Of a stretch of DNA of 64,000 bases, positions 9,361-18,428 are shown piece after piece. Numbering within the stretch: position 1 is the stretch's first letter; every line of letters begins with the position of its first letter. The stretch comes from Clostridium collagenovorans DSM 3089. GTDB lineage: Bacteria; Bacillota; Clostridia; Clostridiales; Clostridiaceae. The notes under the pieces were generated by a model. That model was not told the DNA's origin. It did no database searches and was given only the letters and a program-made list of their open reading frames with translations. The DNA lies in assembly GCF_900130005.1 (NCBI RefSeq), contig NZ_FQXP01000003.1:744001-808000 (forward strand), read 5' to 3'. The position numbers and the translations under genes are program-made.

Positions 9361-10596
9361 TTAAAAGTTAAATAAATCTGTTATGGTTTCTATATATTTT
9401 TCAATTTCCCCTTCTTCCTTTGTCTCCTTAAGAGTAAATATTGGTTCTCTTATAAGACGCTTTAAAGAAGACTTAAGCATTTTTTCTATTATTTTTTGTT
9501 CCCTGCCATCTAACTCTAATTTTCTATTTATATAAGCCATTGTATCTTCTTCTATTTCTCTACATCTATCATTTAATGACTTAATTATAGGATCTATCTT
9601 TATTCCTTGTAGCCATTGTAAAAAAGTTTCTATATTATCTTCTATAATGTCCATGGCTCCATTACAAAGATCTATCCTTTTTTGATAGTTTTCATCAGAT
9701 ACCTTTTTCAAATCATCTATATCATAAATAGTTACTCCCTTAACCTCTGCAACTCTTCTGTCAATATCTCTAGGTAAAGCTAGATCCAATATAAATAACT
9801 CACTTTCCAATTGTGGCATCTTTTCATAAGCTATAACCGTATGTGGAGCTGCAGTTGCTGAAATTAATATATCAACTTTATTTAGGTACTCATATCTATT
9901 TTCATATTCAATTATCTTAGCATGTGGGTATTGATTAACCACACTTTTAAGCTTTCCATGTGTTCTATTTGTTATATAAACTTCACCTAACTCCTCTTCT
10001 TCTAGATAAGTAAGAGCTAAAGAGCTTATTTTTCCTGTTCCTATTATTAAAGCTTTTTTTCCTTTAAAGCTCCCTATATTTTCTTTTAAATATTTTATGC
10101 CTATATAACTAGTTGATAAGGGTATTTCTGATATTTTAAAATCGCTTTTTATACCCTTAGCTACTGTAACGGCCTCTCTAAATAATTTATTAAGAACCTT
10201 TCCACTACATCCTATCTCCATAGAAAATAATAAAGAGTCCTTTACCTGACCTAAAATTTGATCTTCTCCTAAAACTATGGAGTCTAACCCTGATGTAACA
10301 AAATATAAATGCCTAATGGCATCAATGTTCTCTTTTTCAAATAAATATTCTTCTATATCAGAGATATTAAAGAACTCACTATAAAACTCTCTAACTATAG
10401 GTATATATTTTCTTACATTCTTTGCAGCTATATAAATCTCACTTCTATTGCATGTAGATAATATTATAACTTCTTTTATTCCTCTATCTAATAAATAGTT
10501 ACTTCCTTCTATTTTTCTAGCTTCTGTGAAAGAAACCTTTTCTCTAATATTTATAGGTGTTTTATTATGGTTAACCCCTATTACAGCTATCTCCAT
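9361..10596 (-). CDS. hemA: Glutamyl-tRNA reductase
   Basis: 411 residues. Reduces glutamyl-tRNA(Glu) to glutamate-1-semialdehyde, the entry point of the C5 pathway. Shows GVNHNKTPINIREK near residue 7, the catalytic cysteine C49 in LSTCNRSEIY, GEDQILGQVK near 120, and the NADPH-binding loop IIGTGKISSLA near 187. The ATG is preceded by GGAGG. The coding region overlaps the 3' end of cbiO by 26 bp in another frame, which suggests coupling of cobalt uptake and precursor synthesis. Heme-responsive regulation of HemA stability is known elsewhere but cannot be read from this sequence. Confidence 0.96.
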   Translation of the reverse strand: MEIAVIGVNHNKTPINIREKVSFTEARKIEGSNYLLDRGIKEVIILSTCNRSEIYIAAKNVRKYIPIVREFYSEFFNISDIEEYLFEKENIDAIRHLYFVTSGLDSIVLGEDQILGQVKDSLLFSMEIGCSGKVLNKLFREAVTVAKGIKSDFKISEIPLSTSYIGIKYLKENIGSFKGKKALIIGTGKISSLALTYLEEEELGEVYITNRTHGKLKSVVNQYPHAKIIEYENRYEYLNKVDILISATAAPHTVIAYEKMPQLESELFILDLALPRDIDRRVAEVKGVTIYDIDDLKKVSDENYQKRIDLCNGAMDIIEDNIETFLQWLQGIKIDPIIKSLNDRCREIEEDTMAYINRKLELDGREQKIIEKMLKSSLKRLIREPIFTLKETKEEGEIEKYIETITDLFNF

Positions 10597-11395
10597 TTAT
10601 ATCCCTCCAATACTTATAAAGGTCTTCCTCCTTTGTAAACAAGGGAAAGTTCATATTTTTATGTATTTTTACAAGCCAAGGTTCTCTAAGACCAGCCTCT
10701 TCAAGTATATTTCCTTTTAAAAATACCTCTTTACTTTCACCTTCAGCAATTATCTCCCCTTTATTAATAACATATATATACTCACAAAGTTCATATATTG
10801 TATCCATATTATGGCTCGAAATTACTACTCTAACCCCTCTATTACTTAGCTCTTTTATTATATCCGTTACAGCCTCTGTCATATTGGGATCTAATCCTGC
10901 AGTAGGTTCATCAAAACAAATTAGTTCATAGCCCATAGCTAATATTCCAGCAATAGCAACTCTCTTTTTTTGACCATAACTTAAATTGTGAACTGGTTTT
11001 TTCTCAAACTCCTTTGCTCCTGCATCTATTAATGCCTTATCTACCCTAATCTTAACCTCAGATTCAGGTATATCTAAATTTCTTAGTCCAAAGGCAACAT
11101 CATCATATACATTTGAATAAAATATTTGCTTATCTGGGTCCTGAAAAAGAATTCCTACTCTTCTTCTTAAATCATATAAAGTTTTTTTATCATATCTAAT
11201 TTTTTTATCATCAACAAGAATATTACCTGTAGTTGGCTTTAAAATCCCAACTAAGGACTGAAAAAGCGTTGATTTTCCAGCACCATTAGCACCTACAACT
11301 CCTATTCTCATATATTTTTCGAAATCCATGTTAATATTTTTTAAGGCCATTGTTTCATCTTCATATACGTAAGTTAAATCTTTTACCTTTATCAC
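10571..11395 (-). CDS. cbiO: Cobalt ECF/ABC transporter ATPase CbiO
   Basis: 274 residues. ABC ATPase with Walker A GANGAGKST near residue 35, Q-loop FQDPDKQ, signature LSYGQKKRVAIAG near 138, Walker B ELICFDEPTAGLDP and H-loop VVISSHN. It energises Co2+ uptake by the CbiMNQ membrane complex. It begins with GTG after AAGGTG. It is separated from cbiQ by a 157-bp gap with a GC-rich hairpin and overlaps hemA by 26 bp. Confidence 0.95.
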   Translation of the reverse strand: MIKVKDLTYVYEDETMALKNINMDFEKYMRIGVVGANGAGKSTLFQSLVGILKPTTGNILVDDKKIRYDKKTLYDLRRRVGILFQDPDKQIFYSNVYDDVAFGLRNLDIPESEVKIRVDKALIDAGAKEFEKKPVHNLSYGQKKRVAIAGILAMGYELICFDEPTAGLDPNMTEAVTDIIKELSNRGVRVVISSHNMDTIYELCEYIYVINKGEIIAEGESKEVFLKGNILEEAGLREPWLVKIHKNMNFPLFTKEEDLYKYWRDINGDSCNRG

Positions 11396-11431
11396 TGTAT
11401 CACCTTAATTCCATACATATTATTTTAAATA

Positions 11432-11481
11432 TGGGCGCTGTTATATATAACATAATTAAATTATATAAAAACAACGCCCCC
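11432..11481 (-). repeat. GC-rich hairpin in the cbiQ-cbiO gap
   Basis: Arms at about 11432-11442 and 11470-11480 pair over 10 positions (GGGCGYTGTT type, one G-U pair in the RNA). The loop is AT-rich and about 27 bases long. No U-run follows on the minus strand, so it is not an ordinary terminator. It may protect or process the transcript between cbiQ and cbiO. Confidence 0.5.
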
Positions 11482-11552
11482 AATAAATTATTATATCATT
11501 TTAAAATTTAAATAACAGAATATCTACTATTAATTTACTATTAGTGTCCTTA

Positions 11553-12230
11553 TTAAACATGAAATTTCCCCTGATATAATCTCGTATCTAATATAACAAC
11601 TAAATCACTATATCTTTCCATGACTCTTACAAATAAACATTTAACTAAAATAGAAGTTGAATTGTAAGATTTCTTTATATCCTTATAACCAAACCTTAAA
11701 TATTGCGCCATGTGAATCTCTCTATATTCTTCAATGAATATAAAGATAAATCTATATACAAGTACCACAACCTCAATAAAAATTTCTGGAAGCCTCATTA
11801 GCTTAAGTACTTCTACTATTTGATTCATAGGCATTGTTAGCACTATAAAATACATAGCACTTATAGAATTCATAGTTCTTAAGAATAACTTTAGTGAAGT
11901 TTCTACTCCTGTGTAGGTTATACCTATATTTACACTTCCTAAAGTAAAATAAGTAATGTACCCCTGTGTATCTGCCGAAAATGATATTATTAAGCTAACA
12001 ATACTTATTAACAAAAATATCAAAGGTACACAAAGACTTTTAAAATATCTTTTTATAGTATTTTTTGAAACATAAATATTTATTACACTTATAATTAAAA
12101 ACAATCCTATATTAAAAGCATAATTTGTAATACTTAAACTTAAAACAAATAAGAAAATTGCAAAACAAAATTTATATTGTGCTTTTATTTCTACTAATCT
12201 ATTACTATAAGATAAATTATGATTTAGATA
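11553..12230 (-). CDS. cbiQ: Cobalt ECF transporter transmembrane protein CbiQ
   Basis: About 225 residues from the GTG at 12230, which follows GGAAAGAAG. A TTG start at 12272 is possible but would overlap cbiN by 56 bp. Several hydrophobic segments are visible (FCFAIFLFVLSLSITNYAF, SLCVPLIFLLISIVSLIISF, MYFIVLTMP). The cytoplasmic coupling region has the expected MRLPEIFIEVVVLVYRFIFI stretch and a second arginine motif near AQYLRFGYK. It is the T component that connects CbiMN to the CbiO ATPase. Start choice is moderately certain; identity is firm from gene order and motifs. Confidence 0.88.
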   Translation of the reverse strand, partial: YLNHNLSYSNRLVEIKAQYKFCFAIFLFVLSLSITNYAFNIGLFLIISVINIYVSKNTIKRYFKSLCVPLIFLLISIVSLIISFSADTQGYITYFTLGSVNIGITYTGVETSLKLFLRTMNSISAMYFIVLTMPMNQIVEVLKLMRLPEIFIEVVVLVYRFIFIFIEEYREIHMAQYLRFGYKDIKKSYNSTSILVKCLFVRVMERYSDLVVILDTRLYQGKFHV

Positions 12231-12510
12231 CACTCTTCTTCTTTCCTTTTCTATATCCAAAATAATAAGCAAGTGCTCCTGTACCTATGGAAGCTTGAAG
12301 AGCAAATAATAAGCTTTCAACTTCTCCACTTGGTGGTTCCCATAAACTTTGAACCCATGGCTCATAATCTGGATTTATTTCAGTAATCAACTCTTCTGCT
12401 TGTCCATCTGCTCCTTCATAAGGCGCATTAGCATTAATAATAAATGGTAATACCGTTATTGCTATTGCAAGTACTATTAAAATTAAATTTGTTTTAGTTT
12501 TCTTGCTCAT
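12217..12510 (-). CDS. cbiN: Cobalt transport protein CbiN
   Basis: About 97 residues with one transmembrane helix near each end and a short extracytoplasmic loop containing GADGQAEELI and NPDYEPWVQSLWEPPSGEVE, typical of CbiN. It is a small auxiliary subunit that, with CbiM, gives Co2+ specificity. The ATG at 12510 lies 9 bases after GGAGG; a GTG one codon upstream is also possible. The start overlaps the cbiM end and the stop overlaps the cbiQ start, so translation is coupled along cbiM-N-Q. Confidence 0.93.
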   Translation of the reverse strand: MSKKTKTNLILIVLAIAITVLPFIINANAPYEGADGQAEELITEINPDYEPWVQSLWEPPSGEVESLLFALQASIGTGALAYYFGYRKGKKKSVSKS

Positions 12511-13231
12511 CACTTACTACCTCCTCTGGACCATTGTCTTTTAATAAATTAAATACAACAGTTGTTAATAGCCCTTCTGCAATTGCTAAAGGTACTTGAG
12601 TTACTGCAAATATAGTTAAAAACTTAAGTAGTGATGCAGTAATTCCCCCAACTGGATCTGGGTAAGCAAGTGCTAATTGAAAAGCTGTAACAGTGTAAGT
12701 AAGTAAATCACCTAAAGCTGCTGCAGTAAATACTGCTATTTTTTGAGTTCCTTTTTTCTTCATTAATAATTTATAAACAAAGTAAGAAACAAATGGTCCT
12801 ACAACTGCCATAGAAAATACATTGGCACCTAAAGTAGTAAGCCCACCATGAGCTAATAATAATGCTTGAAATAACAATACTACAGTCCCTAAAACAGTCA
12901 TAACTGTTGGTCCAAATAATATAGCTCCTAAACCAACACCTGTAGGATGTGATGAACTACCAGTAACTGAAGGTAGCTTAAGAGCTGATAAAACAAATAC
13001 AAATGCTCCTGCCAATCCTACTAAAACTTTCTGTTTTGGGTCCTTTTTAAAGATTTTTCTTAATCTTACAAGTCCCACTATAAAAAATGGGGCAGATGCG
13101 CAAAACCATAAAATTACCCATTTAGGACTTAAAAATCCTTCCATAATATGCATAGCAAATACTGTGCTTGGTGCAATTAAAACTATTAATGCTAGGCTCA
13201 TTATGATGCCTATTTTTTTAGAGTTTTTCAT
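12494..13231 (-). CDS. cbiM: Cobalt ECF transporter substrate-binding protein CbiM
   Basis: 245 residues from the ATG at 13231, 8 bases after AAAGGAG; the GTG at 13240 abuts the Shine-Dalgarno sequence and is rejected. A cleavable signal-like N-terminus ends before MHIMEGFLSPKWV. After processing, the N-terminal Met-His forms part of the Co2+ site in CbiM/NikM proteins. Further hydrophobic segments and SVTGSSSHPTGVGLGA (conserved His) support the assignment. First gene downstream of a cobalamin riboswitch, so uptake is expected to be shut off when B12 is plentiful. Confidence 0.96.
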   Translation of the reverse strand: MKNSKKIGIIMSLALIVLIAPSTVFAMHIMEGFLSPKWVILWFCASAPFFIVGLVRLRKIFKKDPKQKVLVGLAGAFVFVLSALKLPSVTGSSSHPTGVGLGAILFGPTVMTVLGTVVLLFQALLLAHGGLTTLGANVFSMAVVGPFVSYFVYKLLMKKKGTQKIAVFTAAALGDLLTYTVTAFQLALAYPDPVGGITASLLKFLTIFAVTQVPLAIAEGLLTTVVFNLLKDNGPEEVVSDEQEN

Positions 13232-13360
13232 AACTCTCACTCCTTTAAAATTTTTTAGATAGTGATTTCTAAATTACTAGATATACTACTAAAAATTAAA
13301 TACAAGGATTTTAGCTAGAGTGATACAAGCTTTCTAATTTGTGAGTAAGCATGAGTCTAT

Positions 13361-13396
13361 AAAAATAAAACCCAACCTTTTAAGGTTGGGTTTATA
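13361..13396 (-). terminator. Attenuator terminator of the cbiM riboswitch
   Basis: Stem ACCCAACCTT / AAGGTTGGGT with a short loop. On the minus strand the right arm is followed by TTTTATTTTT. It lies between the cobalamin aptamer and cbiM, so it is the likely expression platform for transcription attenuation. Confidence 0.88.
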
Positions 13397-13454
13397 ATAT
13401 CTAACTAATACTGCTTAAATTATACTTTAAAACTTATAAGCTATAGTATTAAAT

Positions 13455-13650
13455 ATAGAACTCTTCCCTCCGAAGGCTTACTACTCTTAGACTTAGGTAG
13501 GTCTCCTGACTCGAACTTCATCCTACTTCCCAACCTTCCCGAGTTATCAGTGGCTATCTGGGGTTCGTATTTTCTTACAGTAGCGGGGGCTGTAGAGGAC
13601 TTACACCTCTTTCCCTTTTAATCATCATGAACCTAAATCCTTAATTATTT
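13455..13650 (-). promoter_or_regulatory. Cobalamin riboswitch upstream of the cbiM-to-hemL operon
   Basis: On the minus strand the region contains AAAGGGAA followed by a stem, ACAGCCCCCGCTACTGTAA (the conserved core), GCCACTG, CGGGAAGG, and the B12 box AGTCAGGAGACCTACC (plus-strand 13497-13512). A GGAGGGAA-containing hairpin follows, the likely L13 kissing partner. It precedes a Rho-independent terminator and cbiM. It controls cobalt uptake and early tetrapyrrole synthesis in response to adenosylcobalamin. Confidence 0.95.
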
Positions 13651-13666
13651 AATTTTAAGCATTTAT

Positions 13667-13695
13667 ATAATACCATATAAATCACGTAGTAGCAA
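13667..13695 (-). promoter_or_regulatory. Candidate sigma-A promoter for the cbiM riboswitch transcript
   Basis: On the minus strand TTGCTA (plus 13690-13695) and TATTAT (13667-13672) are 17 bases apart, placing transcription start near 13660, just before the aptamer. The -35 lies inside a 14-bp inverted repeat. Confidence 0.5.
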
Positions 13696-13720
13696 TATTA
13701 ATTGCATAATATTGCTACTA
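13687..13720. repeat. 14-bp perfect inverted repeat overlapping the cbiM promoter
   Basis: Arms at 13687-13700 (TAGTAGCAATATTA) and 13707-13720 are fully complementary around a 6-base centre. It could be a weak terminator for the cbiJ end of the upstream operon, although no U-run follows, or an operator, because it covers the candidate -35 element. Confidence 0.6.
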
Positions 13721-13826
13721 TAACTTTAAATATCCTAAATTTTATTGCTATACATATGATTTAATTTAAATCCATTAAAATATCTTAGTATCTTTAGCAT
13801 TCATTCTAATCATAGTATATTCATGA

Positions 13827-14594
13827 TTAATAAAATTTATTCCTAATAAACCTTATTAATTCCTCTGCATTTCCAAATTGATTAGGTTTTATTGAATTAA
13901 CTCTATCTACTACAAATATTTTTATGTTACTATCTATAGCAGCTAAAATTTTCTCCTCTGTTCCCCCTTGAATCCCACTATCCTTAGTAAGAATAGCCTC
14001 TGCACTATGTTCCCTTATGAAGGCCTTATTAAGCTCATAGCTTATAGGTCCTTTCATAGCAACTATAGATTCTGGTTTAAGTCCTAGTTCATCTAATTCC
14101 TCCATAACCTTTAAAGTAGGAAGAACTCTATGAATTATAGGGTTGGGTAAATTCAAATCTAATATTCTTTTTATATTTCTACTTCCTGTTGTATTTAATA
14201 TAGTTCCTCTTATTTTAGATAAATGTTTTCCTAATTCTTCATAACTTTCTACAGTTATTACATTAGGGTTATCTTTATACTTTTCTACTATAGAAGGTCT
14301 TTCATATCTAAAATACTCTATATTACATTCCTCACAGGCAGCAATTGCATTCTTAGTTACTTCTAAAGCATAAGGGTGAGAAGCATCTATTAAAATTTTT
14401 ATTTCATTTTCTTTTATTTTTTCTTTTATTTTTTCTAAATCTAAGGGTGTAGTATTAAGTATTTTATACTTATATTCCTTTAATAGTTCTCCACCATAAG
14501 ATGTAGCTGTTGTAATAAAGATATCCTCTGTAAACTCATTTAAAAGAGATAATAAGGTCTTTCCTTCTGAGGTTCCTAATATTAATCCTATCAT
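13827..14594 (-). CDS. cbiJ: Precorrin-6A reductase
   Basis: 255 residues. Reduces (cobalt-)precorrin-6A to 6B with NAD(P)H. N-terminus MIGLILGTSEGKTLLSLL, ILIDASHPYALEVTKNA near residue 90 and ILTKDSGIQGGTEEKI near 210 are typical of CbiJ/CobK. Last gene of the long cbiK-to-cbiJ operon, 9 bp after cbiH. Confidence 0.94.
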   Translation of the reverse strand: MIGLILGTSEGKTLLSLLNEFTEDIFITTATSYGGELLKEYKYKILNTTPLDLEKIKEKIKENEIKILIDASHPYALEVTKNAIAACEECNIEYFRYERPSIVEKYKDNPNVITVESYEELGKHLSKIRGTILNTTGSRNIKRILDLNLPNPIIHRVLPTLKVMEELDELGLKPESIVAMKGPISYELNKAFIREHSAEAILTKDSGIQGGTEEKILAAIDSNIKIFVVDRVNSIKPNQFGNAEELIRFIRNKFY

Positions 14595-14603
14595 AATCTA
14601 GCC

Positions 14604-15326
14604 CTATCTTACTTTATATCCTCTAGGAGTAATTATTCTATTATTCTCAGCGTAACTTTGACTATTTCCTATGATTACAATAGAAAACATATCAACTACA
14701 TTTTCATCAAAATTATCTAAAGTAAAAATTCTAACCTCTTGACCATCTCTTAATGCATTTTTAACTACTCCTATTGGAGTTTTACCATCTCTATGCTTTT
14801 TAACTAATTCTAAGCATTCTCTTAAGTAATGAGGTCTTCCCATACTCTTAGGGTTATATAAAGATATAACAAAATCTCCTTCTGCTGCTAATTCAACTCT
14901 TTTTTTAATTAACTCATATGGAGTCATTAAATCACTTAAGCTTATATTACAGTTGTCATGCATTAAAGGAGCACCTAAAACTGATGCTGCTGCTGAAGAT
15001 GCTGTTACACCTGGTATTATTTCTACATCTGCAGTATTTTCTAATTGTAGAATCAGCCCTGCCATTCCATATATACCTGCATCACCTGTACTAATTACTG
15101 AAACTGTTTTATTATCCTTAGTAAGCTCTATAGCCTTTCTACATCTTTCTTCTTCACCCTTCATTCCTGTTTTGAAGATTTCTTTTCCTTCTAATAAAGG
15201 TTCTACCATAGTTATATACTTTGTGTATCCAACTATAATATCACTTTCCTCAATTGCTTTCTTTGCCTTTATTGTTAAATGGTCTAATCCACCTGGTCCT
15301 ATTCCTATTACATATAATTTACCCAA
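14604..15326 (-). CDS. cbiH: Precorrin-3B C17-methyltransferase
   Basis: 240 residues. SAM-dependent tetrapyrrole methylase (class III) with GIGPGGLDHLT at residue 8, STGDAGIYGMAGL near 80 and PGVTASSAAASVLGAPLMHD near 105. It methylates C17 and drives ring contraction in the anaerobic pathway. It begins with TTG at 15326, 8 bases after AGGAG. It lies 2 bp after cbiG. Confidence 0.95.
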   Translation of the reverse strand: MGKLYVIGIGPGGLDHLTIKAKKAIEESDIIVGYTKYITMVEPLLEGKEIFKTGMKGEEERCRKAIELTKDNKTVSVISTGDAGIYGMAGLILQLENTADVEIIPGVTASSAAASVLGAPLMHDNCNISLSDLMTPYELIKKRVELAAEGDFVISLYNPKSMGRPHYLRECLELVKKHRDGKTPIGVVKNALRDGQEVRIFTLDNFDENVVDMFSIVIIGNSQSYAENNRIITPRGYKVR

Positions 15327-15328
15327 AA

Positions 15329-16333
15329 TTATTTCTCCTCTCTTATACTAACTTCACCAATACTTAAGGTCATTCCCTCATGAGTTAGTTTTTCAATAAA
15401 TAGTTTTGCTCCACTTAATTCAACTACAGGTTCACTTACAGCTCTTACACCTATAGTTTTTTCCACAAAGTCACTACCCTTATATTTATGATGAATAGTT
15501 CTTATTTCTTCAATTGTATATATCTTCATGGGCCAATTTAACTCTCTTGATAAATTCACAATGGCCTCTTCATTTTTCTTTATTTCTACTGTACATATTT
15601 GAGCTATAGATAATTTATTAATGTTATTTTCTTTCAAAACCTTCAATATAAAGTTTTTCATCTTTAAAGAGTCATAGTTTTTCTTGCATCCAACTCCAAG
15701 AATAATATCCCTTCGCATCAACTTAAGAACAGGAATATTATTATCTTCAAAATAACTTTCTTTATTTCCCACAATAACCATAGCTTCATAGCTTTCATTT
15801 TTTTTATATGCCACATAACCCTTAGGAACTTGAATTATATTTTTTTCATCTTTAAATGCAACTTTACCACCATTAACTAAAACTGCTGCTACATCCTTGC
15901 AAGTCTTCATATTTTCAATAACTAAGTCATTTTCTTTAGCTATCATATCTGGCGCTACAATTCCTAAATTGTCAGTTGCAGTAGTTATAATAGGCATAGC
16001 ATTTAATTCTTTGCTTATTTGCATAGTTAATTCGTTTGCTCCACCTATATGACCACTTAATAAACTAATTACAAATTTCATACTATTATCAATTACTATA
16101 ATAGCCGGATCTGTGGTTTTGCTTTTAACAAAGGAGGAAATAGCCCTTACAGCTATTCCTGTAGAACTAATAAATATTATAGCTTTATATTTATTAAAAC
16201 ATTTTTCAGTTACGCTCTTTATTCCAAATTGCTTTACCTCATCTTTGCTATAAAAATCAAAGTCTAAGATAGTTTTAAGTAATTGTGAAATTTTTTCTCC
16301 TTCATTAGTTACAGCAATTACTGCTATATCCAT
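15329..16333 (-). CDS. cbiG: Cobalt-precorrin-5A hydrolase
   Basis: 334 residues. Opens the delta-lactone of cobalt-precorrin-5A and releases acetaldehyde. The N-terminal and middle CbiG regions are recognisable from IFISSTGIAVRAI near residue 55 and SLLSGHIGGANELT near 90. The C-terminal domain has ILGVGCKKNYDSLKM near 212 and RAVSEPVVELSGA near 298. The ATG follows GAAGGAAAG. Flanked within 2-3 bp by cbiF and cbiH. Confidence 0.95.
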   Translation of the reverse strand: MDIAVIAVTNEGEKISQLLKTILDFDFYSKDEVKQFGIKSVTEKCFNKYKAIIFISSTGIAVRAISSFVKSKTTDPAIIVIDNSMKFVISLLSGHIGGANELTMQISKELNAMPIITTATDNLGIVAPDMIAKENDLVIENMKTCKDVAAVLVNGGKVAFKDEKNIIQVPKGYVAYKKNESYEAMVIVGNKESYFEDNNIPVLKLMRRDIILGVGCKKNYDSLKMKNFILKVLKENNINKLSIAQICTVEIKKNEEAIVNLSRELNWPMKIYTIEEIRTIHHKYKGSDFVEKTIGVRAVSEPVVELSGAKLFIEKLTHEGMTLSIGEVSIREEK

Positions 16334-16335
16334 TT

Positions 16336-17085
16336 TTACTTTCCTTCTCTGAACATGTGAGTAAAAGTTTTATCATATAGTTTACTCTTTTCATAATCAC
16401 AATCAATAAAGTCACCAACTAAAATTTGAGCACATTTAACTATTCCAGCTTCCTTTATTTTGTCAGCTATATCATCTAAAGTTCCATATATAACTCTTTG
16501 ATCTTCCCATGTTGCTCTTTCAACTACAGCTATAGGTACATTTCTTCCATAACCTTTTCTTAATTTTGCTACTACCTTATCAATCATACTAATTGATAAG
16601 AATATAGCCATAGAAGCACCTATTTTAGCTAAGTTCTCTAAGTCTTCTGTTTCTGGAACTGGAGTTCTTCCTTCTACTCTAGTTAAAATTAAAGTTTGAG
16701 TAACACTTGGTAATGTAAATTCTTTTTTTATTGCAGCAGCTGCAGCTGTACATGAACTTACCCCTGGAATAACTTCATAGCCTATTTCCATTTTATCAAG
16801 TTCATCCATTTGCTCTTTAATAGCTCCATATATAGAAGGATCTCCTGTGTGAAGTCTTACTATATTCTTATTTTCTTTATGAGCCTTTTCCATAACTTCT
16901 AAAACGTCATCTAAAGACATTGATGCTGAGTTATGAATTTCTACTCCCTCTTTACAAAACTTCATGTGTTCACTACTTACTAAAGAACCCGCATATATAA
17001 CAACATCTGCCTTGGCAAGTGTATCTCTACCTTTAACTGTTATTAAATCAACATCTCCTGGACCTGCACCTATAAAATAAACCAT
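16336..17085 (-). CDS. cbiF: Precorrin-4 C11-methyltransferase
   Basis: 249 residues. Tetrapyrrole methylase with VYFIGAGPGDVDLITVKG at the start, HTGDPSIYGAIKEQMD near residue 79, VIPGVSSCTAAAAAI near 99 and FLSISMIDKVV near 142. Methylates C11 of cobalt-precorrin-4. Located between cbiL and cbiG in the same transcript. Confidence 0.96.
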   Translation of the reverse strand: MVYFIGAGPGDVDLITVKGRDTLAKADVVIYAGSLVSSEHMKFCKEGVEIHNSASMSLDDVLEVMEKAHKENKNIVRLHTGDPSIYGAIKEQMDELDKMEIGYEVIPGVSSCTAAAAAIKKEFTLPSVTQTLILTRVEGRTPVPETEDLENLAKIGASMAIFLSISMIDKVVAKLRKGYGRNVPIAVVERATWEDQRVIYGTLDDIADKIKEAGIVKCAQILVGDFIDCDYEKSKLYDKTFTHMFREGK

Positions 17086-17131
17086 TTTTTATTCTCCTTT
17101 TACCTTTAGATTTTAATACTATAATCTTCTT

Positions 17132-17797
17132 CTAGTTTTTTCTAGCAATTATTAAACTCATATATTCTCTACTATTAATTATATCTTCTTTATTTCTAAG
17201 AACCTCTTGCCCTTCTCTTCCAGCTCTCTTAACATAAGTATAAGTATAACCTCTTTCTTCTAAGAAGTTAATTACTTCTTCTTCTACTTTATATACTTTC
17301 ATTATAACTAAGAATTTTTCATCCTTTATTGAATCTAATCTAGTAGCTGGAGTTATTAATAAAGGCTCATCACCTATAACTAAGTGTTCTCCTGCAATTG
17401 ATGCACAAGCACAAAATGAAGTTATTCCAGGTACTGTTTCTACCTCATAACCATGATCTTTTAAGTGATTTAAAAGATAAATATATGTACTATATACAAA
17501 AGGATCTCCAATAGTTAAGAAAGCTACATCTTTTCCACTACTTAAAAGTTCTTCAACTTCTTTATAAGCTTCATATATTTTAGCTTCTTGCTCTTCTCCA
17601 CCCATTGGGAAGTGTTTAAATAAAACCTCTGTTTCATCTTTTATATATTCTTTTGCTGTATCATAAGCAATACTTTTACCATTAGCCATTGCTGTAGGTA
17701 CCACAACGATATCTGCCTTTTCTAATACCTTAACAGCCTTTATAGTTAGTAATTCTGAATCTCCTGGGCCTACACCTATACCATATAATTTTCCCAT
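17132..17797 (-). CDS. cbiL: Precorrin-2 C20-methyltransferase
   Basis: 221 residues from the ATG at 17797, which sits 6 bases after GAGGAGG and 1 base after the cbiT stop; a longer reading to 17827 has no such support. Class III methylase: YGIGVGPGDSELLTIKAV, FLTIGDPFVYSTY near residue 88, VPGITSFCACASIAG near 120. Methylates cobalt-precorrin-2 at C20. Confidence 0.95.
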   Translation of the reverse strand: MGKLYGIGVGPGDSELLTIKAVKVLEKADIVVVPTAMANGKSIAYDTAKEYIKDETEVLFKHFPMGGEEQEAKIYEAYKEVEELLSSGKDVAFLTIGDPFVYSTYIYLLNHLKDHGYEVETVPGITSFCACASIAGEHLVIGDEPLLITPATRLDSIKDEKFLVIMKVYKVEEEVINFLEERGYTYTYVKRAGREGQEVLRNKEDIINSREYMSLIIARKN

Positions 17798-17798
17798 T

Positions 17799-18374
17799 TT
17801 AGTCCTCCTCAATAGTTTTTTTACCACAAACGATAAAAATCGGATTTAATGCTATTAACATATAGCTCTGTCCTCTAGTTTTGCTAATTGAAACTTGAGT
17901 ACATTGTATTTTATATCCTAAACTTTTTAATGTCTCCATAGCGGTATGAACATTGTTTAAAGTTATAAAATTTAAAACCATGGTTCCATTATTATTTAAC
18001 TTATCATGACATAATTTTATAATTTCTTCTAATTCCCCACTACTTCCACCAATAAATATAGAATCAAAAGTGTCCTCTAAGGTAGCCAAAACAGCACCCC
18101 CAGAGCCTTCAATTACTTCAAGATTATTCGCATTAAATTTCTCTTTATTTAAATAAATTGTTTTTAATGCCTCCTCATCTTTTTCTATAGCTATAACTTT
18201 ACCCTCTGTACAAATTTTAGCAGCTTGAATGCTTACTGATCCAGTTCCTGCACCAACGTCAAGCACCTTATGATTTTCTTCTAATTCCATTTTAGAAATA
18301 CTAAGAATTCTTATTTCTTCCTTTGTCATAGGACAATCGCCTCTTAAAAATTCTTCGTCTTTTATATATTTCAT
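17799..18374 (-). CDS. cbiT: Cobalt-precorrin-6B C15-methyltransferase (decarboxylating)
   Basis: 191 residues. Class I SAM methyltransferase with DVGAGTGSVSIQAAKI near residue 39 and IFIGGSSGELEEII near 107. It begins with YIKDEEFLRGDCPMTKEEIR, the CbiT-specific N-terminus. Methylates C15 and removes the C12 acetate carboxyl. Together with the separate cbiE upstream it does the work of fused CobL in aerobes. Confidence 0.95.
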   Translation of the reverse strand: MKYIKDEEFLRGDCPMTKEEIRILSISKMELEENHKVLDVGAGTGSVSIQAAKICTEGKVIAIEKDEEALKTIYLNKEKFNANNLEVIEGSGGAVLATLEDTFDSIFIGGSSGELEEIIKLCHDKLNNNGTMVLNFITLNNVHTAMETLKSLGYKIQCTQVSISKTRGQSYMLIALNPIFIVCGKKTIEED

Positions 18375-18428
18375 GATATTCTCCTATTCAATAAATATTA
18401 TTTCCTCTAAAAATACATAATTTAATAT

